A DNA stretch of 64,000 nucleotides from Podocnemis expansa (taxonomy: Eukaryota > Chordata > Testudines > Podocnemididae), in contig ML681989.1 in the NCBI GenBank assembly GCA_007922195.1, forward strand, positions 50,157,893 to 50,221,892, in the 5' to 3' direction. Numbering within the stretch: the stretch's first letter is position 1; the number at the start of each line of letters is the position of its first letter. This document shows positions 33,941 to 44,899 of this stretch, in pieces. The position numbers and the translations under genes were made by a program. Under the pieces are notes generated by a model that saw only the letters and a list, made by a program, of their open reading frames with translations, ran no database searches and had not been told where the DNA came from.

Positions 33941-34735
33941 CTGAAAATGTCTTCTCATGGTCCAGAAGCAGTCAGAAAAGCTAACAGAACATTAGGAATC
34001 ATTAGGAAAGGGATAGCTAACAAGATAGCAAATACCATAATGCCTCTCTGTAATCCATAGTATGCTCATACCCTGAATACTGAGTGCAGTTCTGGCCATC
34101 CCATCTAACAAAAAAGATATATTAGAATTAGAAAAAAGTACAGAGAAGGGCAACAAAAATTATTAGAGTTAGGAAACAGCTTCCATATGAACAGAGATTT
34201 AAAAGACTGGGACTATTCATCTTAGAAAAGAGACAGTTAAAGAGGGGACATGATGGAAATCTATAAAATCATGCATAGAATTGGGAAAGTGAACAAGGAA
34301 ATTTTATTTACCCCTTCACACAACACAAGAACCAGGAGTGTCCCCATGAAATTAACAGGCAGCAGCTTTAAAAGTAAATTTAAAAAAAATTCTTTTTAAA
34401 ACATCATGGAGTCAACTTCTGGAATTTGTTCAAAAGGGATGTTATGAAAGCCAAAAGTATAACTGGGTTCAAAAAAGAATTAAATAAATTTGTGAAGGAT
34501 AGATCCATCAATGGCTATTAGCCTAGTTTCAGGGGGGCTATCCCCATGCATTGGCTATCTCTAAACTTCTGACTGCCAAAGCTAGGATTGGATACAGAGC
34601 CTCACGTGAGGATTTCTCCATTCTGTTATTTTCCTCTGGAGGATTTGGCACTGACCATTGTCGGAAGACAGGATACCAGGCTAGACGGACCATTGGTCTG
34701 ACCCAATATGATCCTTCTTCTGTATCCCTTGACCA

Positions 34736-35230
34736 TACCCCATACCCTACACAGATACATACTCTGGTACACACTAAACCAACCCTTACCCCCATATACA
34801 TACACACGCTGTACGCCCACCACAGACACATACCTCATATCCCCTGTGCACTGACCTTGAATCACTCACACACACAAACCTTATACCTCCACACCATACC
34901 CCATACACAGACACCCTGTACCCTGACTCATTCACATAGCCCCTACATGAAGCCCCATATAAACTCCACATGTGCATCTTGTACCCTGGCACCTTTCACA
35001 TCCTGTACCACTGAAACACAGACACACTATTCCTCCCCATGCACACATACCTTGCACACATAGATAGCCATAAAACCCAGAACTGCACTTTGCGCATACA
35101 CACACACACACACCCCTTTCCTCTCTGTCCCACACACAATTCTCTGACCCTGACACAGACACACCATATCCCTGACATCCCCAGACTGGTAGGGCAAGTG
35201 ATGCTAGGGGCTGACAAAGTGTGAGTGAAA
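34736..35230. repeat. CA-rich degenerate low-complexity tract
   Basis: Long stretches of cacac, catacccc and acacatac words, with a purer (CA)n at 35097-35112. Open frames on both strands arise from the composition. It follows directly on the CR1 3' end. Confidence 0.75.
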
Positions 35231-35284
35231 GACAAGACTCCATAGGTCTCTGTCTAGGCATCGAGGTTCACAGTGACCGGGATA

Positions 35285-36720
35285 AAATACAACATGGTTT
35301 TACAAAAGGTAGATCATGCCAGACCAAACTGATCTCCTTTTTTTGAGGACATAAAAGATTTTTTGGACGAAGGGAATGTGGTGGACCTAATTTATTTGGA
35401 CTTCAGCAAGGCATTTGATACAGTTCCACATGGAGAATTATTAGTTAAATTAGAAACAATGGGATTAATATGAAAATAGAAAGGTGGATAAGGAACTAAT
35501 TAAAGGGGAGAGAGACTACAGCTGGTCATACTGCAAAGTGATCTGTCAACCTGGAAGGAGGTTGCTTGTGGAGTTTCTCAGGAATCAGTCTTGGAACCAA
35601 TCTTATTTAACTTTTTTGTTACTGGCGTTGGCACAAAAAGTGGAAATGTGCTAATTAAGTTTGCAGATGACACCAAGTTGGGAGGTATTGCCAATACAGA
35701 GAAGGATTGGGATATCACACAGGAAGCCTGGATGAACTTGTAAACTGGAGTATTAGAAATAGGATGAAATTTAATAGTGGAAAGTGCAAGGTCATGCATT
35801 TAGGGACTAATAACAAGAATTTTTCCTTAAGTTGGGGACACATCTGTTGGAAGTGATGGAAGAGGAGAAAGACCTGGACATACTGGTTGATCACAGAATG
35901 ATTATGAATCACCAATGCGATGTGGTTGTGAATAAAGTTAATGCAGTCCTAGGGTGGATCAGAAGAGATGTTTCCCACAGAGACAGGAAGACGTTAGTAC
36001 TGTTATACAAGGCATTGGTGAGACCACATCTGGAGTAATGGCTACATCTAAATGGCCAAAGATATTTTGAAGTAGTTATTTCTAAATAACCATTTCAAAT
36101 TTATTTCAAAATAATTAGTTTGAAATAGGAGTCTAGTAGAGACTATTTTGAAATAAGGTAGGAAGTATTATTTCGAAATAGAGAGTCTTCAATAGGCTGT
36201 CTATTTCAAAATAGGGGAAGGCATGGAAAAGTATAGGGCCATTATTTCAAAAAAAAAAAAAAAAAAAGCCAATTCCGCAGCTTGAAATGGCTTTTTTTGA
36301 AATAACTGTTTCAAAAGAATTGCTCTTTCAAAAAAAAAGCAGGTTTAGTTATTTCTTTGTTATAGCTTTGGTTTTTTTAAATAATGAAGCTCTTATTTCA
36401 AAATAACAAAATGCCTACATTGACAGGTAAGAAGTTTTTTTGAAATAAGCCTCCTTATTTTGAAAAACTTTTCAGTGTAGACATACCCATTGTGTGCAGT
36501 TCTGGTCCCCCATGTTTAAGAAAGTTGAATTGAAAGTGGAACAGGTGCAAGGAAGGGCTATAAGGATGATACACAGAATGGAAAACTTACCATATAAGAG
36601 GCAACTTAGAGCTTGGCTGGTTTAGCGTATCCAAAAGAATGTTGAAGGGAGATATGATTGCTCTCTTAAAATACATGACAGGGATAAATAACAGGGAGGG
36701 AGAGGAATTATTTGAATATA
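35285..36720 (+). pseudogene. CR1 RT remnant, copy 2
   Basis: NVVDLIYLDFSKAFDTVPH (about 35378-35435) is RT block A with its Asp intact. VACGVSQESVLEPILFNFFV (35560-35620) is the GVPQGSVLGP block with substitutions. VLIKFADDTKLGG (35648-35687) preserves the catalytic FADD. 35832-36038 gives EEEKDLDILVDHRM...ALVRPHLE, then after the nested MITE the reading resumes as VQFWSP, RAIRMIHRMENLPYKRQL. Stops occur at several points. This is the best-preserved RT active site of the CR1 copies here. Confidence 0.86.
36040..36488. mobile_element. Fold-back MITE inside CR1 copy 2
   Basis: Sits between 'ctggagta' and 'ttgtgtgcagttctgg', which are contiguous in CR1. Left end GGCTACATCTAAA, right end AGTGTAGACATACCC. 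Body of tttcaaaataa-type palindromes plus an A run at 36248-36267. A 3-bp duplication is not clear. Confidence 0.82.
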
Positions 36721-37000
36721 GCACCAATGTGGACACCAGAACAAATGGTTACAAATTGTCTATAGGAAATTTAGACTTGAATTAAATTCAGGTTTCAAAC
36801 TATAAGAGTAAAGTTCTGGATAGCCTTCCAAGACGAGCTGTGGGGCAAAAATCCTAGCTGGCTTCAGTACTAAGCTTGATAAATTTATGGAGTGGACAGT
36901 ATGATGTGATGGCCTAGTTTAGCTATTGACTGATTTCTGACTACTGGTGGTGCATATGCCTGTGACCTGAGAAGGGATGTTAGGTGGGATGAGTTCTGAG

Positions 37001-37553
37001 CAGGGCCTTCCCAAGGGGGGTGCAGGGCCCTGGACAAATTGCCATCTGCGGGGCCCCCACTCAGCCTCCCCACTGGAACTGGGTGGGCGGAGCTGGCTGG
37101 TCCAGGGGAGTGGCAGACCCCTTTGCTCCTGCGCCACCAGTCCCATGCCAGGGACCACGTGAGCTGGCCAAAAGCGGTGCCCAGTTCAGCGTTCCCAGTC
37201 TGTGCCTCCCCCCCACCATGTGCGCTGCTTTCTGCTTTGTGCTGGAGGCAGCAGGAGAGGGCAAGAGGCAACACAGCTGGGGGGATAGTGATATGGACTC
37301 TGCGCTGCCTCCTGTCCTCTCCCCACTGCCTCCAGCACAAAGCCGAAAGCAGTGTGCGTGGTGGGTGGGTGGACTGTGAGCACTGAATCAGGCTGCTGCT
37401 TTTGGCTGGCTCGCCTGCTCTCCGTCATGGGGGGAGGCAGCGGTGCAGGCCCCAAGCTGCCATGCTTGGCAGGACAGCACAGGGCCTCCAGAACCATGGG
37501 GCCTGGTGCAATCACCCCTCTGACACCTCCACCAGCCCCCCCAAACAGCTCTG
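37001..37553. mobile_element. GC-rich hAT-like element in CR1 copy 2, perfect TSD
   Basis: gttctgag occurs directly before (36993-37000) and after (37554-37561) the element. Starts CAGGGCCTTCCC, ends acagctctg. Interior is G/C-rich with long overlapping spurious frames. CR1 sequence is restored when the element plus one duplicate is removed. Confidence 0.86.
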
Positions 37554-37979
37554 GTTCTGAGTTATTACAGAGAATTATTTCTTGGGTGTCCACCTAGTGA
37601 GACTTGCCCACAGAGTGCTCAGAGTTTTAACTGATCGCCATATTTGGTTCTGGGAAGGAATTTTCTAGGGCAGATTGGCAAGGGCTCTAGGGTTTTTTAG
37701 CCTTCCTCTGTAGCATGGGGCATGGCTCACTTGCTAGTGGATTCTCTGTACTTTGAAGTCCTTAAATCATGATTTGAGAACTTTAATAACTCAGTCATAG
37801 GTTAGAAATTTATTGCAGGAGTAGCTGGGTGAGGTTTGTGGCCAGAAATTCATTTTTCTGAAACAAATCCAGTTTGACTAGCATGAATACAGTGTTGTTG
37901 ATCAGACAGTTCATTCTTAGTAAATGCACTAGTAAGAAAGGATGGTCTGGTTGTCAAGCTGCCTGCTGAGACGAGACAG

Positions 37980-40900
37980 GGGTTTATGTCCCTGCTCTAC
38001 TTCAGACTTCATGTGTGACTTTGGGCCTGTCCCTTATTTCCCCTTTTAGGGGCCCTTGGACTGTGGGTTGATGGTCCTCTTTTCTCCCATTGAAGGTGAT
38101 CAACTCCAATACAGTCGCCTCTCCCTCCATCAAATCCAACCCTCAAACTTCAGGGCAGCACCCTAAATCATTTATGTTAAACACTCCCGCGCAATCAGCC
38201 TCGCCTCTTCCTCCTCTCCGGTAACAATGCGTCTCCCTCTTCCCTTAGCATACCCTTCAGGTCAAGTAAGGGCCTGGCAACTGGAGAACTCTCCTTACAT
38301 GTGTTCAGTTCTAGCTGCATGTGCCCTTGGAGCCTTGGTGGAAACCCAGGGATGATAGAGGTATGAGAAGGGGATACATGATGCCCCCCCCCCACAACAC
38401 CTGCTCTGCTGCCCTTACCCAGGGCTACAGCCAACTGGGACACGTAGGGCAGGATACCCACTCCCCATCCTCATACCCAGAGGCTCCTCCTTCCTTCCCC
38501 ACACCTCATCCAACCCTTCCCCAGTCAGGCACACTGGGATGGGTACACTTCCACTTCGCTGGCCCCAAGACCATTTCTTATTGGTGTTGGCCTGCAAAGG
38601 ATCTTGGGGGAAATTACTGTGGGATGGTGTACCCAACCTCCCAGGTGGTAGGTAAGAGGGTGAGCTCGTACCCTCTTGTCCTCTACCTTTTCCCTCTTTG
38701 CCTCCCCAGGCGGTCCCCTTTTTATTCTCAGGGCCATGGTCTTCAGACTCGTATTAGGCCTGTTGTTCGAGGCATCCTTGAGCTCCACCGTAGGGGTTTT
38801 GCCTCTTCAGTTCCCACCCCTCCTCCTCAAGAACATTCACCACATCTCATTGGTCCGTCCACCCACGGGCAAACCTCACGTTTAGCCCTCTACTGGAACC
38901 CCCTCTGCTCTAGTGCCTCCCTCCAACTAGGCAAAGGATGCGTTCCAGTGAAAACCCCAGACAGCTATCTAGGAGCTGCCTTGACCTTTCTATGGCATCC
39001 CCCTCCTCCCTAGAATCACAACGAGGGGAGATAGTATGGAACAGAACTCTTAAACCCCATTGGTATTCATACACATGACTGAGCCCGGTTGAAGACATGT
39101 GGTCCTTAGCTCATGGTTAGTTCCCCTGCAGGACTCTGGCTCCCGAGGGAATTTGCAAAACCCTCAGCAGGCTGGAAAGCCTGATGCCTTATGAGTGACG
39201 ATTTCATAACGTCCCCTCATGCCCCATGTTTCTTAGAGGACAAAGCAGCTTCCCCTTGGTTTTTACCTAAATAGTGGTTGCCTTATGCCTCCCCCCCCTC
39301 CTTAGGGTCTCTGTCTTCCCTTCTTCCACCTGGGACCTGCCCAAGCCTTAACCCTTCCAATACACAGGGAGGTACACCAATAACACCTCTCCCCTCTTGG
39401 AGTAGGTATTATAGACCACGTCTGTCTTGCATCTTGGCTAAGTCATCATCTTCTCTACTCATCAGGATCTATGTAAGATCCCTCATAATTGACCCATTGC
39501 AGCCGGGACCCAACACCTACTCCCACCGCTAGAGATGAGTCAACCAGCCATGATATGAAAGTTGACTGCCTCTCCATAGAAGTGAGAGTGAGAATATCAG
39601 GTGAGAAGAGAAGTGAGACTATCATGCGAGCCACATGCCCCCCCCAAACACTCCGATTCTGGATCTTGGGGGCACAACCCTTGGGGGAGACCTGACCTGT
39701 CTATAGAGATGGTCAGATACTCCTTCCCTCTATTCAGCACACCTCCCCCTTCACGAGTCCATGTATTGGGAGAGTAGAGTATGGGGGCAAAGGAGAGACA
39801 TGCGCACCTAACCTTGAGGTTGCATAAGCCCCTCCCAGAACCCCACTATGGTTTCTCACCATCCCTGTCTCAGGTCATTCCCCCATCCCTTTGGTCGGGG
39901 ATGACCTAACATGGGAATTCAATCACCTTGCCTTCAGTTTCTCTGTTTTCGCTTCCCGGTCATTTAATATTCATGACCTCTGCTGTTTGGCTTCTCTCCT
40001 GATGCTAGGATGGGTGTACCTAAAGGTCCCCCTTTTTCCTGCTATAACCCGTGGAAGGGTCACCTCTGAAGAAGGGTCCTCTGGAGATCCCCACTTCTTT
40101 CCTTACAATGACCTTCTTGATGGAGTGTCTCTGACACTTTGGGACCCAGAGCTGGGCCTGCCCAGCATCTAGGTCTTATTCCAGGACCCTCCCACCCAGG
40201 CCTTCCATACCCATGCTTCAACGGCCGGAGGGGCAGGGGTCCCCACCTACTCCTTCCTTGTTATTTTCTTCCTACATTATCTTTCATATGGAGGCAGGAC
40301 ACCTTAGTTTAGGGCGCCCTTATCAATCCTGCCTTGGCATCTGTTGCCAGTATGTCAATGGGGAAAGGACTTTTGCCTATCCCCCATTTGGTCAAGGGGC
40401 AATGCATTCCCTGCCCCAGTCTTGGTTAATAACTTAACTCAATTTACCTCCCTTTGAGGTTAGGGCGGCAAGGGTGGCAGTTATCCCACCCTTGCTCATT
40501 GCCTGCAGCTGTAGGAGCCTGTTGCTCTGGATCATGACTGCCTTTCTCAAGAGTTGATTCTGCTAGGGAAGGGCAACCCTCTTATTTAGATGGTCTTGCT
40601 GGTGACAAGGATGTTCTTTGCTATTGTGATATAGCGGGTTCTCCGGTAATAAACTGAGACTTCTGTCTTGGAGTTCTGGTCTCCTGACAGAGTGACAAAT
40701 GACCCCTTGGCTCTCTCATGCACGTCTTCTCTCAAAGATGTTGCACTTAGTGGTGTGTCCATAGCTGTTTGCCTGGTGGGCCACTGCTTCTTCACCCAGT
40801 TTTGGGTGCTGTGCCATTTGTGGGTGGCCATGCTGATGGTGGATAAGGCTCTAACTCCACCAACCTTCCACAGTATGGCTAGCAGTCACCTGATACTGAA

Positions 40901-41220
40901 TGTATCCGAGCAGCACTCTAAGAAGAATGGTGGGTTACTTACCAGGAACTGTCCTTCTTCAAGATGGGCTGTTCGGATTCATTAAGATCCCTCCCGCCAT
41001 CCCTGCTACTCAGAGTTAGCGACCAGTAGGAACTGAGGCGGGCAGGGATGTGGCCATATATACAGCCATGGGGTGGCCAGGGGGCATTGACTGCCAGCCC
41101 TATCCTGACAGGCTAAGGCTAAAGCAAGTGTCCAGCCAATCATGCGCTGCAGCACCCACACCTGATACTGAATGAATCCAAGCAGCCCAGCTCAAAGAAG
41201 GACAGTTAGTGGTAAATAAC
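37980..41220 (+). mobile_element. DIRS-like copy C, left end missing
   Basis: The right side is secure: 40870-40995 is an internal complementary region (gtggctagcagtcacctga-type, then gggttacttacc) and 41040-41220 a terminal repeat, both homologous to 48036-48390 of copy B. The 2.8-kb interior to its left is pyrimidine-rich with several CpG. I could not read RT, RNase H or recombinase in it. No left terminus is visible, so the left boundary is uncertain and may lie in the CR1 flank. Confidence 0.62.
38321..39013 (+). other. Unrecognised 230-codon open frame in copy C
   Basis: Longest plus-strand frame of the interior. It is rich in Pro, Ser, Leu and His, with a Cys/Trp-bearing stretch (WCWPAKDLGGNYCG, about 38580-38625). 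I know no family it matches. Stop codons are rare in C/T-rich DNA, so the length alone is weak evidence for coding. It could be a lost accessory frame of this DIRS lineage or chance. Confidence 0.25.
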
Positions 41221-41288
41221 CCACTGTTACTTCCCTTTTTTACAAGAGTGTTGTGAGGATGGATACATTTGATTGTGATGCTACATAT

Positions 41289-41707
41289 CAGGAGTGGCCA
41301 AACTTATGGAACTCGAGAGCCACACAAGTTGATTATTAAACCTTTGAGAGCTGCACTGAGGCATACAGGCATATACTTTTACCTACTCCAAAATTACTAA
41401 GTTTAAAATTCATTGCACACTTTAATTTTATCATAAAAAGAGGACAAATATTGATCCTGCTAAGGTCAGATTCTAGCTGCTGCTTGATGTAGAAGACTGC
41501 AGGCTAGTGGCGAATTTTTTAAAATCCTGACCATGCCGCACTTCTCTCCACCATCCGTGACCATGCCGTGCTTCTCCCCACTGTCCCAACCCCCTCCTTA
41601 ACTCCTAGGCTGGGGCTGCTTTTCTAAATTAATTTGCTGTTCTGGGAGCCACAATTTTTCATTCAAGAGCCACACATGGCTCCCAAGCTGCAGTCTGGCC
41701 ATACCTG
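41289..41707. mobile_element. hAT-like element, CAGGAGTGGCCAAAC family
   Basis: CAGGAGTGGCCAAACTTA and TCTGGCCATACCTG are inverted. Octamers ctacatat (41281-41288) and ctatatat (41708-41715) match at 7 of 8. Subterminal 'gagccacac' blocks are repeated in inverted sense. 419 bp, no transposase. Inserted just past the right end of DIRS copy C. Confidence 0.85.
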
Positions 41708-41796
41708 CTATATATCACAGCAATGGGTGCCTATGGAAATAAGTACCTAACAAAAGAGCAATCTGTTTTAAGGATGCCATGGAATAATTTCCAAAG

Positions 41797-41890
41797 GGGT
41801 AGCCATGTTAGTCTTCTCCCATGAAAGCTCATGTGATAAATACATTTGTTAGTCTCCAAGTGCCACAGGACTCCTTGTTTGTTTTTACAG
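41797..41890 (+). repeat. Dispersed 'gctcatgtgata' repeat copy
   Basis: Begins ccaaaggggtagccatgttagtct, the inverted form of the right end seen near 54370-54395, then tgaaagctcatgtgataaat, ttagtctccaagtgccac and aggactccttgtttg. Confidence 0.72.
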
Positions 41891-42012
41891 AATAATTTGC
41901 AGATATGATTGCTAACACAGATTCCTCTATATTTATGAGGGCAGAGGACATCTTTGTTTTGGGGTATTTAGTCCATCCAATCATTATCTCAGAGAGATGC
42001 CTGGAGTGGAGT

Positions 42013-42304
42013 CAGGGCAGTAACTATGGTGGGGCAACTGGGGCAAAGCCTTGGGTGCCGAATTTTAGAGGGCATCTTCTTCACAGAGCCCCACTGGGGG
42101 ACTCAGCTGTTGAGGAAGACGGCCAGCAGGCCAGCAGGGAAAGTGCTCCGTCGGAGGACCGGACCAGCTGGTGGGGAAGGCACCCCACCAGAGGACTCCT
42201 GCCGACAGCTGGGGCTGGATGGGGTCCCCCCCTCAGGGGTGGAGGGGAGATGGTGCCTCTTGGGCTGCTTGCCCCAGGCACCAACTTTCCTAGTTCCAGC
42301 CCTG
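42013..42304. mobile_element. hAT-like element, CAGGGCAGTAACTA family
   Basis: CAGGGCAGTAACTATGG and CTAGTTCCAGCCCTG are inverted; octamers agtggagt (42005-42012) and aatggagt (42305-42312) match at 7 of 8. It shares 'ggggcaactggggcaaagcc'-type subterminal sequence with 13879-14244 and 50433-50612. Confidence 0.84.
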
Positions 42305-42312
42305 AATGGAGT

Positions 42313-42789
42313 ACTTTACTGACATCTTGATAGCATGATCAGGTCATCTGAATGAAAAAGGCACCCCTAGCTCTCACAAAGATCATATAAATGCTTCATA
42401 TGTTCCTTCATAACTTATGCAACAGTACATCCTTTGTGCCCTCCCCCATGAAAAAAACCCAATACTTATCTTTAAGCACTATCCCACAGCCCAGATACTC
42501 CCCCACATGAAATAGGCTCTCTCTAAACACCTCAGTCTCTACACAGCTCAACTCACATGCTTTTTTACACCCCCTATAAGTATATAAGTATATATACTTA
42601 TAAGTATATAAGTATTACACCCCCCTATAAGTATATAAGCACCCCATACAAATAGCACATACATGCTTCATATGTGCACACATGTGCATTGTATCTCCTC
42701 TTGCTACTAATCCAGTGAGAATGACTCACTGCTGTTCTTTGCTAATAGCATGACTTCTTTAGTTCAAGCTGCAGAGGTCTGTGCTTTGG
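42313..42789. other. Spacer with a TATAAG microsatellite
   Basis: 42573-42642 is a run of tataagta units, partly palindromic (aagtatatatactt). The remainder is unannotated. Confidence 0.7.
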
Positions 42790-43142
42790 TGTTGAAAGTT
42801 CTTCGAGAGCTGCTTGGATACATTCAGAAATAGGTGTCTCCGTGCAGGAGCATCTGATTGGTCAGAACTTTTTGCCCTAGCTTGTTAGAAGAGGGCAGGT
42901 GGCCACTACCCCCCACGCCACCCCATGGCTATACATGTGGCCGCCACCTGGCCCCTCCCCAGTTTCATTCCTTCTGCCTTCGCATTGGTTGTGGAACTGC
43001 CCGCTCCTTGTGTCCACAAGCAGCCTGTCCTTCGTTCGCTTTATGAGCTTTTCACCCAACTGGGAGCACCTATTTGTGGACTTAGTTCCACCGAAGAAGG
43101 TCTCCCCTCTCAGGCTGGAACATCACGCTACTCCATCGTCTG

Positions 43143-44872
43143 CCATGCTGGGGTTCAAACCCTGTGCTGAATGCGGCAAGGCCTTCCTGCGGGACAATCC
43201 CCATGAGAAGTGACTTTGGTGCCTGGGCGAAAGCCACATGGTCACCACATGCTCCATCAGTATGTCCTTCAAGCCAAAGACAATCAAGGACAGGGAGCAA
43301 AGGCGCCATGCCCTAGCCTCCTAGCAGGCTCAGCACTCCTCTCCCGAGGCTTCAGGACCTCCTCTAGCCCTGTGTGCCAGTTCAGCACCAGAACTCGCCT
43401 GGCACCATGCCAACAGGGGCCGCAGGACAAGCTCGGTACCGACCTCAGTACCACGGCGCCAACACAGCCCCGCGTCTCCCACACGGGGCTCTTCCCAGGA
43501 CCAGTCGCATTCGACCCTGGTACCGGAGCACCGATATAGCCCTGCGTCTTCAACATGGGACTTTCCCTGGGACTTGTCGGGGTTGATGCCGATCCCGATG
43601 ACCCTGGAGGCAGTGGAGGCTGCCAGGGCACTCCACCTACTCCCTACACCTCCCTCCCTGGAGCCAGTTAGAAGGGGCAAGCCAGCCTTCATGTCAGGGG
43701 CCTGGGTCCAACACAAGTGGCACCGCTCTCTTTTCCCACCTCCAGCCCCGGGCTCTGAAGCTCCAGAGCCCATCACCCCATTGGGTCCCAGTACCATGGA
43801 GCCATCTCCTCGGCAGCATATCACCCTGCCGTCTCCGGTACTGCCGCCTGGGTCCTGAGATGCTTCCTCCTCTTTAAGCCTGGGGGAAGGGGCTTCAAAG
43901 GGTTCTAAACGGCCTCAGCACCGAGTGTCAGTACCTTCACCCTTCTGGTATCACCCTCATGAATGGTCACCACACGAGGCCCCTGCGTCCACACTGGTAC
44001 CAGCCCCAGCACCGGAGAGAGCCTTAAACATGGTACCATCCTCTTACATGGGCAATTTTTCGGTGCATCTTGATCTTCTGTGCCATGTCTCAGCCCACAG
44101 GGGAATGGAGGTCCAATCCTCTGAGGCGCACTTCGATGCCTTATTCGTCCCCGTGTTCTCTTCGGCGGAACCAGTCACAGTTCCCCTCCACCCTCGCACC
44201 CAGGACCCAGCCTCCTCCCACTGGCAAAACCTGGGTTCCATATCCCTGGTCTCAGACATGGCAGGCATCAAGAACACGGTCCCAGGCTCAGCGTTCCCCT
44301 CACTCACCCACCACCCAGTCCCATGTCATGCTGTGGTAGAGGCAGCCTTAGGGCCCGGACAGACTTCCCATGATCCCCTACCAATATTGAGGGATGCAAG
44401 GGAGTTAGAGCTACCAGGACAGAAAGTATACTTTTCCTTGGTGAACAATCAGGCCCTAACAAGCAGATACATGTTAGACGTGTGGGAGTCAATAAACAAA
44501 TTTAGACATCTGCTCCCACCAGAGGCCAGGGAAGAGTATGATGCCTTCTTCGAGGAAAGTAAAATAGCCTCCCAGGACCTCCTTTTTGCAGCCTGGGATG
44601 CGGTGGATGCGGCGGCCCACACTATGGCCACTGCGATAACCCTGCGCCAAGTAGCTTGGCTTCGGGAAGCCAGAGTGCCCCTGGCCTCTCAGCAGGTGGC
44701 TCTTGATCTCCCCTTCAGGGCGATTCTCCCTTCCCACAAGAAACCTTGGCTATCTTGGGGACCGCTCGTCACCCCCGGGGGGGTTCAAATATCTTGGCCT
44801 TCTCCCGACGGGGCCTCTTCCACATCTTCCAGCTCCATAGGGCCCCATAGTAGGTTGCCCCCCCCCCAATAG
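43143..44872 (+). pseudogene. DIRS B gag
   Basis: Starts with a Cys/His block, FKPCAECGKAFLRDNPHEK, a stop, then LWCLGESH (43155-43240), as in DIRS A. SMSFKPKTIKDREQRRHA follows in another frame. Pro/Ser/Thr-rich sequence leads to the 315-codon frame at 43925-44872, which contains KFRHLLPPEAREEYDAFFEE, AAWDAVDAAAHTMATAITLR, and ALDLPF near its end. These are core gag segments of DIRS elements. The family's next block (F-AE-TD..LHSMKDSR, seen in A) is absent and the sequence diverges, so the C-terminus is lost or replaced. Confidence 0.82.
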
Positions 44873-44899
44873 TTACTAGTGAGGACTTAATCCTCACCA

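Larger units (their letters stand above)
31690..34725 (+). mobile_element. CR1 LINE, copy 1 (degenerate)
   Basis: In order on the plus strand: an ORF1 esterase-like fragment, the C-terminal end of the endonuclease, RT blocks, the RT tail, and a 3' end with gctagacggaccattggtctgacccaatatgatcc, which is typical of CR1 3' UTRs (34680-34715). The join of ORF1 to late endonuclease near 32050 implies an internal deletion. A hAT-like element interrupts it at 32481-32885. Every frame has stops, so it is inactive. Confidence 0.88.
35285..37845 (+). mobile_element. CR1 LINE, copy 2 (degenerate, twice interrupted)
   Basis: Starts within RT (QYGFTKGRSCQTKLIS-type reading at about 35290-35340) and runs into the CR1 3' UTR (about 37562-37845: gaattatttcttgggtgtc, gggaaggaattttct, cttcctctgtagcatggggc). 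It is interrupted by a fold-back MITE (36040-36488) and a GC-rich hAT-like element (37001-37553). The extreme CR1 3' end is missing. Inactive. Confidence 0.88.

Noticed and set aside
34551..35063. 170-codon His/Thr-rich frame
   Set aside because: CA-rich low-complexity DNA following a CR1 tail; repetitive translation with no domain.
43284..43824. Minus-strand frames of 115 and 164 codons
   Set aside because: Antisense shadows of the DIRS B gag.
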